Shown: positions 9,277 to 18,545, counted from the first letter of the stretch. The stretch: DNA of 64,000 nt from an uncultured Clostridia bacterium (GCA_947630725.1 CANRIS010000003.1:162321-226320), one strand, 5' to 3'. Made by a program: numbers and translations. The notes: generated by a model not told the origin, from the sequence alone.

Positions 9277-9537
9277 TTGGAGAGAATGTGCGATATAAAA
9301 AAAAGAGAAGTCATAAACATAAAGGACGGCGCCCGTCTCGGCTTTGTAAGCGATGTTATATTTGACGAAAAAACAGGGAAGATCGAAAAGCTTGTCGTTC
9401 CTGCTCCATCAAAGCTTTTCGGAGTATTCGGCAGCGCCAGGGAATACAGGATAGGCTGGGACGAAATAAAGGTTATGGGCGAAGATTTTATTATGATAGA
9501 CACAGATGTCGAATCACTGCTTACAACCGAAAAATAA
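9277..9537 (+). CDS. YlmC/YmxH family PRC-barrel sporulation protein
   Basis: 86 residues of PRC-barrel type (KKREVINIKDGARLGFV, KIEKLVVPAPSK, YRIGWDEIKVMGEDFIMI). YlmC/YmxH proteins occur in nearly all endospore formers, but their role is poorly known. The start is a TTG preceded at 7 bases by GGTGA; an ATG at 9286 is an alternative but would leave its Shine-Dalgarno too close. It is the last gene of the plus-strand block and is followed by a bidirectional terminator. Confidence 0.75.
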   Translation: MERMCDIKKREVINIKDGARLGFVSDVIFDEKTGKIEKLVVPAPSKLFGVFGSAREYRIGWDEIKVMGEDFIMIDTDVESLLTTEK

Positions 9538-9562
9538 ATACAATAAATACAATAAATACAAA
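9538..9562 (+). repeat. Short tandem repeat CAATAAATA
   Basis: A nine-base unit (ATACAATAA in another phase) is repeated between the stop codon and the terminator. It is probably slippage-prone filler. Confidence 0.5.
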
Positions 9563-9602
9563 AAAGCCGAAGGAGTTTTGTACTCTCTTTCGGCTTTCGT
9601 TT
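9563..9602. terminator. Bidirectional terminator between convergent genes
   Basis: Stem AAAGCCGAAGGAG / CTCTTTCGGCTTT (one G-U pair) with A-run and T-run flanks on both strands, between the convergent YlmC-like gene and the membrane gene at 9603. Confidence 0.85.
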
Positions 9603-9917
9603 TTATTTGTCGAGAATTTTTCTTATTTTTCCTTTGGGGTCTTTTAATAGAACCATTACGAGCCATATTATAAGTCCCAGTACGACAACGGACAGACCCA
9701 GAAACAGATCGTTCAGCATATCCCCTGCCGATGGCGTAAAATACTCCGCCCCTGTTTCGAGATACTCAACAACAGCGTCCACGAACCACATAAGCGAAGC
9801 GCCCCAATAAATAAGCGCCAGCGTGCCAAGGCGCATTCCTCTGTCCTCGGTACAATACCAAAGTATAGTAGAAATAACCGCAGCGCACGAGGCAACAAGC
9901 AGCAGCATAGCCGTCAC
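9603..9917 (-). CDS. Small membrane protein of unknown function
   Basis: 104 residues with three predicted membrane helices (about 3-21, 31-49 and 73-92) and a basic C-terminus (KDPKGKIRKIL). I do not recognise the family. The start overlaps the stop of the upstream gene by 4 bases (ATGA), so the two products are probably made together and may form a membrane pair. Confidence 0.7.
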   Translation of the reverse strand: MTAMLLLVASCAAVISTILWYCTEDRGMRLGTLALIYWGASLMWFVDAVVEYLETGAEYFTPSAGDMLNDLFLGLSVVVLGLIIWLVMVLLKDPKGKIRKILDK

Positions 9918-10270
9918 CTACGCTTTATGGCCTTTTGGGGCGATTTTGTCATTTCTTCTGCCACAACGACCATACCTGCCCATACCGCTGTCACAAGAGC
10001 AGCCATACCTACTCCCGATACAGCCATCTCACGAAGCATCATCACAGCCGTTTCACGGCTTGCCGCATTCGTAAGGAAAGGAAAGAACGGCACGATCTCC
10101 CCATGCCATATATGCTCAAAGGCCAACAGCGCCGAACCGCCCCAGAGCATATTGCCGAGAGTGTCAATTCTCTTTAAAAAGCCGTTTTCCGACACAGTAG
10201 TCTTTTTTGTTGTTTTTTTGATGATCGAAACCGCCGCAGCCTCAGCAGCAGGTACTAAAAAGCAAGCCAT
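9914..10270 (-). CDS. Conserved clostridial membrane protein of unknown function
   Basis: 118 residues. The N-terminus MACFLVPAAEAAAV, the motif LGNMLWGGSALLAFEHIWHGE and the terminal hydrophobic stretch AALVTAVWAGMVVVAEEM are those of a small membrane protein often seen in Clostridia genomes. I know no assigned function. AAGGAGG stands 7 bases before the ATG. It is upstream of and coupled to the three-helix membrane protein. Confidence 0.75.
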   Translation of the reverse strand: MACFLVPAAEAAAVSIIKKTTKKTTVSENGFLKRIDTLGNMLWGGSALLAFEHIWHGEIVPFFPFLTNAASRETAVMMLREMAVSGVGMAALVTAVWAGMVVVAEEMTKSPQKAIKRR

Positions 10271-10335
10271 ATTTTGTCCTCCTTACTTATATATTCATAT
10301 GTATTTTATATTTGTATTTGTATTTATATTTTATT

Positions 10336-10959
10336 TTATCTTATAAAATTAGTCTGCTTGGGCTCTTCATATGAGGGAAGCTCCACTCCCGCCTTAAGTC
10401 CCGCCTCTTTGCATTTAAGGAAAAATGCCATATTTTTGGCAAGAACTCTCATTGTGAAAAGTCCCTCTTCGTCCTTTTCAACGTCCTCGGGACAACTGCC
10501 GTGTACATTGTTCCAATACCTTGAAGAAATGACGGGCATCTGCTGAATGGTGAAATATTTTATAAGCTGGTCAAATGTTGCCGTTGTTCCCGCTCTCCTT
10601 GCGGAAGATATGCAGGCAGCAGGCTTGAGATAAAACGTCTTTCCACCCCATGCGTAGAACAGTCTGTCCATAAAAGACGTAAGAGCGCCGCTTGCGGCAG
10701 CATAGTGTACGGGCGAGCCGAATATAAATCCGTCTGCCGTTTCGGCCTTTTTGCCAAACTCGTTCACACAGTCGTCAATAACGCAGCCGCCGCCATTTCC
10801 GCAGCCGCCGCAGGCTATGCAGCCCGAAACAGGCTTAAGCCCCAGCCAGAAGATCTCGGTCTCTATGCCCTCGTTTTCAAGCACGGCGGCGATCTCTTCA
10901 AGCGCTCTGTTGGTGCAGCCCTTTTCGTGAGGGCCTCCGTTAACAAGCAGTACCTTCAT
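10336..10959 (-). CDS. Flavodoxin-like NAD(P)H-dependent FMN reductase
   Basis: 207 residues. The FMN phosphate loop is VNGGPHEKGCTNRAL, followed by a cysteine-rich CIACGGC-type segment and FGSPVHYAAASG, typical of iron-sulfur flavoproteins and NADPH-dependent FMN reductases (COG0655). The ATG at 10959 follows AGGAGG at 9 bases. An upstream in-frame start at 11004 would bury that site and is rejected. It lies 80 bases after hisE on the same strand with no clear terminator between, so read-through from the his operon is possible. Its electron partner is unknown. Confidence 0.85.
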   Translation of the reverse strand: MKVLLVNGGPHEKGCTNRALEEIAAVLENEGIETEIFWLGLKPVSGCIACGGCGNGGGCVIDDCVNEFGKKAETADGFIFGSPVHYAAASGALTSFMDRLFYAWGGKTFYLKPAACISSARRAGTTATFDQLIKYFTIQQMPVISSRYWNNVHGSCPEDVEKDEEGLFTMRVLAKNMAFFLKCKEAGLKAGVELPSYEEPKQTNFIR

Positions 10960-11038
10960 AATAAAACACCTCCTGAAAATATAAAAAAGATAATCAATGC
11001 TCAAAAGCTTTTTGTACTCCGATACTCTGTTTCTGCAT

Positions 11039-11401
11039 TCAGTTTATTACCGCCTCATCGGTTCTGTTTTCGAGCCGTCTCTTGGCCTCTTTTTCCACAT
11101 TCATATTTTCCCTGCGCCGTCTTTCGGAAAGCTCGGTGGTTATATCCTCAAGGCCAAGCCCCTTGTGAGCCAGAAGAACCTCTATATGAAAAAGAACGTC
11201 GCAGATCTCTCCCACAAGCTCGGCTTTTCCGCCGTTTTTTGAGGCAATAATGACCTCGGAGGCCTCCTCTCCGATTTTTTTGAGTATTTTGTCCTCTCCC
11301 TTTTTGAAGAGATAGCTTGTATAAGAGCCTTCGGACGGGTTTTTCTGTCTGTTTTTTATTACTTCAAACTCCTCACAAAGAGCCTTTCCCAGATCGGTCA
11401 T
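11039..11401 (-). CDS. hisE: Phosphoribosyl-ATP pyrophosphatase
   Basis: 120 residues of all-helical MazG-like fold with the HisE signature [13 protein letters not shown] and [17 protein letters not shown]. It catalyses the second step of histidine synthesis, PR-ATP to PR-AMP. It is separate from hisI rather than fused as in enterobacteria; the two overlap by 4 bases. The C-terminal tail ([20 protein letters not shown]) is a charged helix beyond the usual end. Confidence 0.93.
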   Translation of the reverse strand: MTDLGKALCEEFEVIKNRQKNPSEGSYTSYLFKKGEDKILKKIGEEASEVIIASKNGGKAELVGEICDVLFHIEVLLAHKGLGLEDITTELSERRRRENMNVEKEAKRRLENRTDEAVIN

Positions 11402-11739
11402 TCAGAGTCGCCTCCCTCTCCGAAGTCTTTAAGCCTTCTGTAAAAGCAGGTGCGGTTTCCCGTATGGCAGGCCGCTCCCTTCTGATCTATCTTCAGCAGC
11501 AGAGTATCACAGTCACAATCATAGTATATTTCCTTAACATACTGAAAATGACCGCTCGTTTCTCCCTTAAGCCACAAGCATTTTCTGCTGCGGCTGTAAT
11601 AGTGAGCCTTTCCCGTTTCGAGAGTAGCTTTAAGAGCCTCACGGTTCATATATGCGAGCATAAGCACATCGCCGTTTTCATAGTCCTGAGCTATTGCGGG
11701 AATAAGCCCCTGTTCGTTATATTTAAGATCAATTTTCAT
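11398..11739 (-). CDS. hisI: Phosphoribosyl-AMP cyclohydrolase
   Basis: 113 residues. The zinc and magnesium site is visible as [13 protein letters not shown] and [13 protein letters not shown], and [16 protein letters not shown] is the family signature. It is third in the histidine pathway, opening the purine ring of PR-AMP. hisF ends 7 bases upstream; the stop overlaps the hisE start. Confidence 0.95.
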   Translation of the reverse strand: MKIDLKYNEQGLIPAIAQDYENGDVLMLAYMNREALKATLETGKAHYYSRSRKCLWLKGETSGHFQYVKEIYYDCDCDTLLLKIDQKGAACHTGNRTCFYRRLKDFGEGGDSE

Positions 11740-11746
11740 ATTTTCC

Positions 11747-12508
11747 TCATCCTATCCTTACGGGAACGCCTTTTTCCGCAAGATATTTCTTAAGCTTCGG
11801 TATTTCAAGCTCTTTGTAGTGAAAAAGCGATGCCGCCAGAGCAGCCTCGGCTCCTCCCTCGGTAAGAGCCTCATAAAAATGCTCCTCTGTACCTGCTCCG
11901 CCCGATGCGATAACAGGTATGTCAACGACCTCCGACACGGCTCTTGTAAGCTCTACGTCATAGCCTGCCTTTGTTCCGTCACAGTCCATACTTGTGAGAA
12001 GAATTTCGCCTGCTCCAAGCTCCATACATTTGGCAGCCCATTCCACCGCATCTCTGCCTGTGTTGACTCTTCCGCCGTTCAGATATACGTCAAAACCTCC
12101 GCCCGCCCTTCTTTTTGCGTCTATTGCCACAACAACGCACTGACTGCCAAACCTGAGAGCAGCCTCGGTAATAAGCTCGGGGCGTTTGAGAGCTGCTGAG
12201 TTTATTGATATTTTGTCTGCTCCTGCCGAAAGTATCTCTCTGAAATCGTCTGTGGTGCGTATTCCTCCGCCCACGGTGAGAGGTATGAAAACCTGCTCGG
12301 CAGTTTTTGACACAACGTCAACTATTATTTTTCTTGCATCGGACGAGGCTGTAATGTCCAGAAAGACTATTTCGTCCGCAAGGCTTTTGTCGTACATTGC
12401 GGCGATCTCCACGGGGTCGCCTGCGTCTCTCAGGTTGACAAAATTCACACCCTTTACGACCCTGCCGTTTTTTACGTCAAGACAGGGTATAATTCTCTTT
12501 GTAAGCAT
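11747..12508 (-). CDS. hisF: Imidazole glycerol phosphate synthase cyclase subunit
   Basis: 253-residue TIM barrel. Catalytic Asp in [17 protein letters not shown] and Asp in [14 protein letters not shown], plus the phosphate-binding VGGGIRT and ASGGAGT. It makes IGP and AICAR from PRFAR using ammonia channelled from HisH, which is encoded two genes upstream. hisA ends 3 bases before. Confidence 0.97.
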   Translation of the reverse strand: MLTKRIIPCLDVKNGRVVKGVNFVNLRDAGDPVEIAAMYDKSLADEIVFLDITASSDARKIIVDVVSKTAEQVFIPLTVGGGIRTTDDFREILSAGADKISINSAALKRPELITEAALRFGSQCVVVAIDAKRRAGGGFDVYLNGGRVNTGRDAVEWAAKCMELGAGEILLTSMDCDGTKAGYDVELTRAVSEVVDIPVIASGGAGTEEHFYEALTEGGAEAALAASLFHYKELEIPKLKKYLAEKGVPVRIG

Positions 12509-12511
12509 ATA

Positions 12512-13234
12512 TTATTTCCTCGCAAATCTTTCTATGACTTCGCCCAAATCAAGGGATCCGTCATAAACAGCCCGTCCCACAATAACGCCTGCGGCGCCTG
12601 CCGTCTCTGCATTTTCAATATCCCTCATTGAGGATATTCCGCCGGAGGCTATTATATCAAGCCCCGTACGCTTTGCCATTTCTTCGGTGGCGGCTATATT
12701 CGGCCCCGACATAGTGCCGTCTCTTGAAATGTCGGTATATATAATGGTGGTTATGCCGCACTCCTTCATTTTAAGCCCGAGAGAAACAGCGCTTATCTCC
12801 GACACCTCCTGCCAGCCCTTTACGGCGGCAAAGCCGTTTTTTGCGTCTATTCCCACGGCTATTTTTTCGGCTCCCCAGCGTCCTACGGCTTCCCTTACAA
12901 GCTGCGGATCCCTGACTGCCGCAGTACCTATTATTACCCTGTCGGCTCCCGAAGAAAGCCTTTCTTCTATGTCGTCAAGGCTCCTTATTCCGCCGCCGAC
13001 CTGTATCCTCACGGATACCTCCGCCTTGATCTCCCTTATTATTTCGCCTATATAGCTTTTTCCGTATCTCGCTCCGTCAAGATCCACAATGTGCAGATCC
13101 TCGGAGCCTTTGCGCACCCACGCCCTCGCAGCATCCGCAGGACTGTCATTAAAAACGGTAACTCTGTCATAATCCCCCTGAAAAAGCCTTACGGCCTTTC
13201 CTCCCAGAATATCGACTGCAGGATATATTCTCAT
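12512..13234 (-). CDS. hisA: ProFAR isomerase
   Basis: 240-residue TIM barrel, paralogous to HisF. Asp in YPAVDILGGKAVRLFQGD, VGGGIRS, Asp in YTDISRDGTMSGPN and ASGGISS are present. It isomerises ProFAR to PRFAR. The usual hisH-hisA-hisF order is kept. Confidence 0.97.
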   Translation of the reverse strand: MRIYPAVDILGGKAVRLFQGDYDRVTVFNDSPADAARAWVRKGSEDLHIVDLDGARYGKSYIGEIIREIKAEVSVRIQVGGGIRSLDDIEERLSSGADRVIIGTAAVRDPQLVREAVGRWGAEKIAVGIDAKNGFAAVKGWQEVSEISAVSLGLKMKECGITTIIYTDISRDGTMSGPNIAATEEMAKRTGLDIIASGGISSMRDIENAETAGAAGVIVGRAVYDGSLDLGEVIERFARK

Positions 13235-13264
13235 AGCTTTGGTTCTCCTCTGTTTTCAAATAAA

Positions 13265-13867
13265 TCATACCTTAATATCCGAAAAATTTTTCAGTATGCC
13301 AAGACCCGTGTCGCCGCTTTTTTCGGGGTGAAACTGTACGGCGAAAATATTGTCCTTCTGAACTGCCGCCTGTATCTCCTCTCCGTAATATACCGAGGCG
13401 GAAACTACGGGCGCATTTGTTTTCAGTCTGTAGGAATGTACAAAATAGACATATGGGCTTTCCGAAAGTCCCTTATAAAGCGGCTCTCTCATATATACCT
13501 TAAGGTTGTTCCAGCCTATCTGAGGTATCTTCACTCCTTCGGGCAGCCTGACTATCTCCCCCGATATAAGCCCCAGTCCGTCAAACTCGCCGTTTTCATA
13601 GCTTTTGTCAAATATCATCTGCATACCGAGGCATATGCCCAAAAAAAGCTTGCCCTTTTCAACGCTTTTATATATGGCCTCGTCAAAGCCAAGAGCCTTA
13701 AGGGTATTCATTGCGTCTCCGAAAGCTCCCACTCCGGGAAGGACTATCTTGTCGCAGCCGTCAAGCTCCTTTGGCGTGGCTGCTATGACGGCTTCCTGCC
13801 CTATGTATTCAAAGGCCTTTTGTACACTTCTTAAATTTCCCATTTTGTAGTCAATAATTCCGATCAT
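13265..13867 (-). CDS. hisH: Imidazole glycerol phosphate synthase glutaminase subunit
   Basis: 200 residues, class I glutamine amidotransferase. The nucleophile Cys is in FLGICLGMQMIF; the His and Glu of the triad are in AVQFHPEKSG. The start is placed at ATG 13867 (MIGIIDYKMGNLRSV, the standard HisH N-terminus), two bases after the hisB stop. An in-frame TTG at 13876 overlaps hisB and cannot be excluded. Confidence 0.95.
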   Translation of the reverse strand: MIGIIDYKMGNLRSVQKAFEYIGQEAVIAATPKELDGCDKIVLPGVGAFGDAMNTLKALGFDEAIYKSVEKGKLFLGICLGMQMIFDKSYENGEFDGLGLISGEIVRLPEGVKIPQIGWNNLKVYMREPLYKGLSESPYVYFVHSYRLKTNAPVVSASVYYGEEIQAAVQKDNIFAVQFHPEKSGDTGLGILKNFSDIKV

Positions 13868-13868
13868 A

Positions 13869-14456
13869 TCATTCAAGCATTCCTTTTGTAGAAAGTGTAC
13901 CCTCTATTCTGGGGTCAATCTGCGCAGCCATATCGAGCGCCCTGCCGAAAGCCTTGAATATACCCTCGGCTATGTGGTGATTGTTTTTGCCGTACAGCAC
14001 CTTTATGTGGAGATTCATACCGCAGTTGGAGCTTAAAGCCCTGAAAAACTCCTCCACCATTTCGGTATCGAACATTCCGAGCGCAGGCACGGTAAAGTCT
14101 GCGTCAAACACAAGCACGCTGCGCCCCGAAAGGTCTATGCTGCAAAGCACAAGGGTTTCGTCCATAGGTATAATACTGCTGCCATAGCGCTTTATGCCGA
14201 CCTTGTCGCCCAAAGCCTCGCCTATGCCCTTTCCCAGAACTATGCCCACATCTTCAACCGTATGGTGGCAGTCAACGTCCAGATCGCCGTCACAGCTTAA
14301 GTCGATGTCAAAAAAGCCGTGCCTTGCTATATGCGTCAGCATATGGTCAAAAAATCCAATCCCCGTATCAATGTTGGAAACGCCGCTGCCGTCAATATCG
14401 AGGTTAAGACATATCTTGGTTTCGTATGTGTTTCTGCTGATATTTGCCGTACGCAT
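13869..14456 (-). CDS. hisB: Imidazoleglycerol-phosphate dehydratase
   Basis: 195 residues, a monofunctional dehydratase without a phosphatase domain. The two duplicated metal-binding motifs are visible: FFDHMLTHIARHG with DCHHTVEDVGI, and GKNNHHIAEGIFKAFGRAL. It converts IGP to imidazole acetol phosphate. The phosphatase and the aminotransferase (HisC) needed for the next steps are not in this operon. Confidence 0.97.
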   Translation of the reverse strand: MRTANISRNTYETKICLNLDIDGSGVSNIDTGIGFFDHMLTHIARHGFFDIDLSCDGDLDVDCHHTVEDVGIVLGKGIGEALGDKVGIKRYGSSIIPMDETLVLCSIDLSGRSVLVFDADFTVPALGMFDTEMVEEFFRALSSNCGMNLHIKVLYGKNNHHIAEGIFKAFGRALDMAAQIDPRIEGTLSTKGMLE

Positions 14457-14484
14457 TTTTCGCCCTCCCTACTAAGCCAAAAAA

Positions 14485-15786
14485 TCATTTTCCGCCTTTT
14501 TTAAGCCTTACTCTTACCGAATTGGCGTGCCCCGTAAGCCCCTCCGCATCGGCGAATTTTATAATATCCTCTCCCAGAGCCTTAAGAGCCTCCTCGGAGA
14601 ATGAAATGAGACTTGATTTCTTTATATAGTCGTCTACCGACAGAGGAGAAAAGAACCTTGCCGTCCCTCCCGTAGGCAGAACGTGGTTAGGCCCCGCCAT
14701 ATAGTCGCCCAACGGTTCGGGACTGTAGTGTCCCAGAAATATTGCTCCTGCATTTTTGACATATCTGAGAGCGCCGAAGGGATCCTTCACCGAAAGCTCA
14801 AGATGTTCGGGAGCTATCCTGTTTGACAGTCCGCAGGCGTCCGCCAGAGTCGAGGCAGTCACAATAGCTCCGTAGTTTTCAAGGGATTTTATTATAATGT
14901 CCTTTCGTGAAAGCTTTTGCGCCTGTATATATATCTCTTTGTTTACAGCCTCGGCAAGCTCGGGACTTGTGGTGATAAGCACCGCAGACGCCATCTCGTC
15001 ATGCTCCGCCTGCGAAATAAGGTCAGCCGAAACATATACGGGGTCAGCGCTTTCGTCCGCAATAACAAGTATCTCGCTGGGCCCTGCCACAGAGTCTATA
15101 TCCACAAAGCCATAAACGCTTCTCTTTGCAAGGGCGACAAAAATGTTTCCCGGGCCGACTATCTTATCCACCGCAGGTATGGAGTCCGTGCCGAAAGCCA
15201 TCGCTCCTATGGCCTGAGCGCCCCCTGCCTTATATATGCTGTCGGCTCCCGCTATGTCAGCCGCAACAAGCGTAGTAGGCGAAATTTTTCCGTCCCTGCC
15301 GGCAGGCGTAGTCATTATGACGGAGCCTACCCCTGCCACCTTTGCAGGTACTATGTTCATAAGCACGCTGGAAGGATAGGCGGCTTTTCCTCCGGGGACA
15401 TACACGCCCACCCTTTCGAGGGGTCTTATAAGCTGACCGAGCATTTCGCCTTTTTCATCGGGCTCCAGCCAACTGTTTATTTTCTGCTTTCTGTGAAAGT
15501 CGGCTATTCTTTCGGCGGCTTTTTTCATAACTCTCACAAGATCGCCGTCAACGGAAGCATAGGCCTCTTCTATTTCTTCTTTCTTCACTTTTAAGCCGAC
15601 CTTTTTGGGGTCAAAGCCGTCAAATTTTTCTGTATATTTAAACAGAGCCTCATCGCCCTTTTCTCTGATATTTTTAAGAATATCGTCCACAACGGACTGC
15701 AGTCTGCGCTCATCGGCGTTTTTTCTGCCAAGGAGCTTTGAGGCTATAATATCTGCGCTTTCTTTGTTATATTTCAAAATTTCCAT
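14485..15786 (-). CDS. hisD: Histidinol dehydrogenase
   Basis: 433 residues. Family signatures PGGKAAYPSSVLMN, AGGAQAIGAMAFGT, VAGPSEILVIAD, SQAEHDEMASAVLIT, APEHLEL and GPNHVLPTGGTARF are present, including the zinc Gln-His pair. It catalyses the last two steps, histidinol to histidine, with NAD. It lies 7 bases after hisG. Confidence 0.97.
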   Translation of the reverse strand: MEILKYNKESADIIASKLLGRKNADERRLQSVVDDILKNIREKGDEALFKYTEKFDGFDPKKVGLKVKKEEIEEAYASVDGDLVRVMKKAAERIADFHRKQKINSWLEPDEKGEMLGQLIRPLERVGVYVPGGKAAYPSSVLMNIVPAKVAGVGSVIMTTPAGRDGKISPTTLVAADIAGADSIYKAGGAQAIGAMAFGTDSIPAVDKIVGPGNIFVALAKRSVYGFVDIDSVAGPSEILVIADESADPVYVSADLISQAEHDEMASAVLITTSPELAEAVNKEIYIQAQKLSRKDIIIKSLENYGAIVTASTLADACGLSNRIAPEHLELSVKDPFGALRYVKNAGAIFLGHYSPEPLGDYMAGPNHVLPTGGTARFFSPLSVDDYIKKSSLISFSEEALKALGEDIIKFADAEGLTGHANSVRVRLKKGGK

Positions 15787-15793
15787 AATATTT

Positions 15794-16447
15794 TCACCTA
15801 TTCTGATCGTCGGAGGAACATAATTCCTTAAGTCCTCTTATTATTTCGGATATTCTGTCGTATTTAAGCTTCATACTCACCCTGTTGACCGCAAGTCTTG
15901 CCGAAAGAGGACAGACCTCCTCCAAAACCTTAAGGCCGTTGGCCTCCAATGTAGAGCCTGTCTCGACTATATCTAAAATAACGTCCGACAGCCCCACAAC
16001 GGGCGCAAGCTCAACGGAGCCGTTCAGCTTTATCAGCTCCACAGTCTGCCGTTTTTTGTTGAAATAATAGTCCTTAGCCACATTGAGATATTTTGTGGCG
16101 ACTCTCAGATCGTTTGAGTTGAGCCTGTCCGTCACCTCGTCCGCCCTGCCTGCAACCGCAAAGCGGCATTTTCCGAATTTGAGATCCATTACCTGATACA
16201 GGTTTCTGTGTTCCTCCAAAAGAGTATCCCTGCCCACAATGCCTATGTCGGCGGCTCCATACTCCACATATGTAGGCACGTCCTGTGCCTTTGCCAGAAA
16301 AAAACGGCACTTTATATCTTCGTTTGTAAACAGCAGCTTTCGGCTGTCCTCTTTCATTTCGTCACAGCCTATGCCTATTTCCTCAAGAAGCTCCATAGCC
16401 TTTTCAGCCAACCGCCCCTTTGCAAGAGCAAAGGTCAAATATTCCAT
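15794..16447 (-). CDS. hisG: ATP phosphoribosyltransferase, short form
   Basis: 217 residues. The short form lacks the C-terminal ACT-like regulatory domain and needs HisZ, encoded immediately upstream (2-base gap). The N-terminal FALAKGRLAEKAMELLEEIG and DIGIVGRDTL are typical, with EVGSTLEANGL-like ETGSTLEANGLKV for PRPP binding. It commits ATP and PRPP to histidine synthesis; feedback by histidine would act through HisZ. Confidence 0.95.
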   Translation of the reverse strand: MEYLTFALAKGRLAEKAMELLEEIGIGCDEMKEDSRKLLFTNEDIKCRFFLAKAQDVPTYVEYGAADIGIVGRDTLLEEHRNLYQVMDLKFGKCRFAVAGRADEVTDRLNSNDLRVATKYLNVAKDYYFNKKRQTVELIKLNGSVELAPVVGLSDVILDIVETGSTLEANGLKVLEEVCPLSARLAVNRVSMKLKYDRISEIIRGLKELCSSDDQNR

Positions 16448-16449
16448 AC

Positions 16450-17703
16450 CTATTCCTCCGATACCGCAAGCTCCGAGACCTTCATACTGACCTCCTGATC
16501 CTCGGCTATGTTGAATATCCTTACATTTTCGCTGTCCGAAAAATAAAGTACGCCTCCAAAGCCCTTTTCGGCCGCATATTCAAGTCCCCTGTCAAGCTCT
16601 CCATAATAGTTTTCTATATTCATACCGCTTTTTCGCAGCTTTATTCCCGTTTTTACGGCGCAGCTCTTTCCCTCCGCCGTATATATAAGGAGAGTATCGG
16701 CTTTTTTGTTTTTAAAGCTTATATTGTTTGTTTCAAGCACAGGTATAAGCTCGTCTATTTTAAGCACAAAGCCCACAGCGGGAAAATCGCTCTCAAAGCA
16801 CTCCGACAGTCTGTCATATCTGCCTCCGCTGAGTATTGAATAACCCGTGCCCGAGGCATAGCCTCTGAAAATTATGCCTGTATAATAGTCGAGCTGAGGC
16901 ACTATGCCAAGATCGAAGCAGATGTATTTTTCAAAGCCGCATTCCTTAAGATAGTCGTATATTTTCTGCATATTTTCGAGAGCGTCAAGGGATCTTTTGT
17001 TTTTGAATATATCCTTTGCCTTGTCGAGAACGTCCTCTCCTCCGAGATAAAGAGGAAGATTCTGCAAAAAGTATCTTTTCTTCTCTTCCAGATGAAAGCC
17101 CTCGGTTATTTCGGTCACCTTTATATAGTCCTTGTCTATAATGGCGTCCTTTATTGAAAGCGCAGCCTCTCCGCTTATACCTGCCTCTTCAAGAGCGCCT
17201 TCAAGAAAGTCTGCGTGTCCTATGTCTATCTTAAAGCTCTTAAGCCCTAAATTGAGCAGCGAAACGGCTGCGCATATTATTACCTCGCAGTCGCCCTCAA
17301 CGCCCGATTCTCCCATAAGCTCTATGCCGCAGTGGGTCATCTCGCGCATTTTTCCCTGATTTTTTTCATTATATCTGAACATATTTTCGACATAATAAAA
17401 CCTTAAGGGAAGATCGCCTTCTGAATATTCTCCTGCCGCCATACGGCATATGGCGGGGGTCATATCGGAGCGAAGCACGAGAATATCGCCCTCACGGGAC
17501 AGGAACCTGTATTTTTCGGGGCCCGGCACAGAGCCTGTGTCCGAAAAAACCTCCGAATATTCAAGGGTGGGAGTGCTTACTCTTTTGTAGCCCCAGCTTA
17601 GAAACGTCCTCTCGGTTATTTTCTCCACATTTCTCTTATAAGCGAACTCATCGGGCAGAAAATCCTTAACTCCCTCGGGAGTATGGAGTCTTTTGTTGAT
17701 CAT
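16450..17703 (-). CDS. hisZ: ATP phosphoribosyltransferase regulatory subunit (HisRS-like)
   Basis: 417 residues resembling the class II catalytic core of histidyl-tRNA synthetase: LHTPEGVKDFLPDE, PTLEYSEVFSDTGSV, LRSDMTPAICRMAA and SGGRYDRLSECF. Its pairing with a short HisG and place at the head of a his operon identify HisZ rather than HisS. HisZ forms an octamer with HisG and confers histidine sensing. AAGGAG stands 7 bases before the ATG. It is the first gene behind the consensus promoter at 17762-17790. Confidence 0.93.
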   Translation of the reverse strand: MINKRLHTPEGVKDFLPDEFAYKRNVEKITERTFLSWGYKRVSTPTLEYSEVFSDTGSVPGPEKYRFLSREGDILVLRSDMTPAICRMAAGEYSEGDLPLRFYYVENMFRYNEKNQGKMREMTHCGIELMGESGVEGDCEVIICAAVSLLNLGLKSFKIDIGHADFLEGALEEAGISGEAALSIKDAIIDKDYIKVTEITEGFHLEEKKRYFLQNLPLYLGGEDVLDKAKDIFKNKRSLDALENMQKIYDYLKECGFEKYICFDLGIVPQLDYYTGIIFRGYASGTGYSILSGGRYDRLSECFESDFPAVGFVLKIDELIPVLETNNISFKNKKADTLLIYTAEGKSCAVKTGIKLRKSGMNIENYYGELDRGLEYAAEKGFGGVLYFSDSENVRIFNIAEDQEVSMKVSELAVSEE

Positions 17704-17761
17704 AGCTTTTCTCCTTGCTTTCCTTGTGCTTTTTCGTAGTAAAGCGGTAAATCGTTAAACT

Positions 17762-17790
17762 ATTATATAATCAAACGGCAGTTTTGTCAA
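17762..17790 (-). promoter_or_regulatory. Consensus promoter of the histidine operon
   Basis: Minus strand TTGACA (17785-17790), exactly 17 bases, TATAAT (17762-17767): a perfect vegetative promoter. The leader is only about 50 bases, with no room for a T-box or a leader peptide, so operon control, if any, is not by attenuation here. Confidence 0.85.
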
Positions 17791-17800
17791 TCGTATAGTT

Positions 17801-18469
17801 TTATGCCGTCAGAAAACAGTTGCAAACCCCCAGCAGAATTATGTGCAGAGGATAGAATATATAAAACAGTCCCCCCATGTTCTTTCCCTTTTCTCCGTTG
17901 TATAAAAGTATCGGTATAAAGCTTATACAACTGAAAAAGCAGTAGAACGTGTATATATTGACGGGGTATGCGTACCTCCCCATTTTTGCCGCAAACATAA
18001 GTATCGTAAAGAGAGCGGTCTGCCATTTTTTTCTTATATAATAAAATCCCACAATAAGAAATACTCCGTACAGGCCATAGTCAAGCCCTAAGATACCTCC
18101 TATGACGACAACGCATATCGCAAGAACAAGTCTCAGATAAAGGTCATCGGTTTTTGTAAGGAAGTATATTAGAAGCGCCCCCGTAAAAAGCGTAAAGACG
18201 ACATTCATATCCAAAAAATAGTTAACGCCGCCGCCTTCAAAAAACAAGTCGTAGGGTATCTCGGAAACGACAGCAAGAACGCCCAGTCTGACAAGATATT
18301 TTTCAAAGGAGCTTGTCCGTCTGCACCCTTCGGCAATAAAGAACGCAAAAACGGTGAACGAAAACCGCCCCACAACTCTGAACCATATGGGAGCATCGGG
18401 AAACATAGCGCCCATATGGTCGATCGTCATACAAACTAAAGCAAACATTTTTATGGCAAAAGCGCTCAT
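17801..18469 (-). CDS. TraX family membrane protein
   Basis: 222 residues with multiple membrane helices. Features of the TraX family (Pfam TraX, acyltransferase 3-like) are the opening KMFALVCMTIDHMGAMF, the segment RVVGRFSFTVFAFFIAEGCRRT and LHIILL near the end. TraX acetylates F-pilin in E. coli, but in Firmicutes these proteins are chromosomal and of unknown role, perhaps acetylating a surface polymer. No conjugation genes are nearby. It stands alone between mfd and the his operon. Confidence 0.8.
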   Translation of the reverse strand: MSAFAIKMFALVCMTIDHMGAMFPDAPIWFRVVGRFSFTVFAFFIAEGCRRTSSFEKYLVRLGVLAVVSEIPYDLFFEGGGVNYFLDMNVVFTLFTGALLIYFLTKTDDLYLRLVLAICVVVIGGILGLDYGLYGVFLIVGFYYIRKKWQTALFTILMFAAKMGRYAYPVNIYTFYCFFSCISFIPILLYNGEKGKNMGGLFYIFYPLHIILLGVCNCFLTA

Positions 18470-18545
18470 TTATATCCCCCGATGACACAGATCACTTTAA
18501 ATCATTTCAAAAATATTCCTATACAATACTATATCACCGATTCAG

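Noticed and set aside
13091..13834. Long plus-strand open frame (247 codons) opposite hisA-hisH
   Set aside because: Antisense to two certain genes, with no family resemblance or ribosome site; a product of the codon pattern of the real strand.
17801..18469. Evidence of a conjugative element from the TraX-like gene
   Set aside because: Chromosomal TraX-family genes are common in Firmicutes, and no relaxase, coupling protein or pilus gene is nearby.
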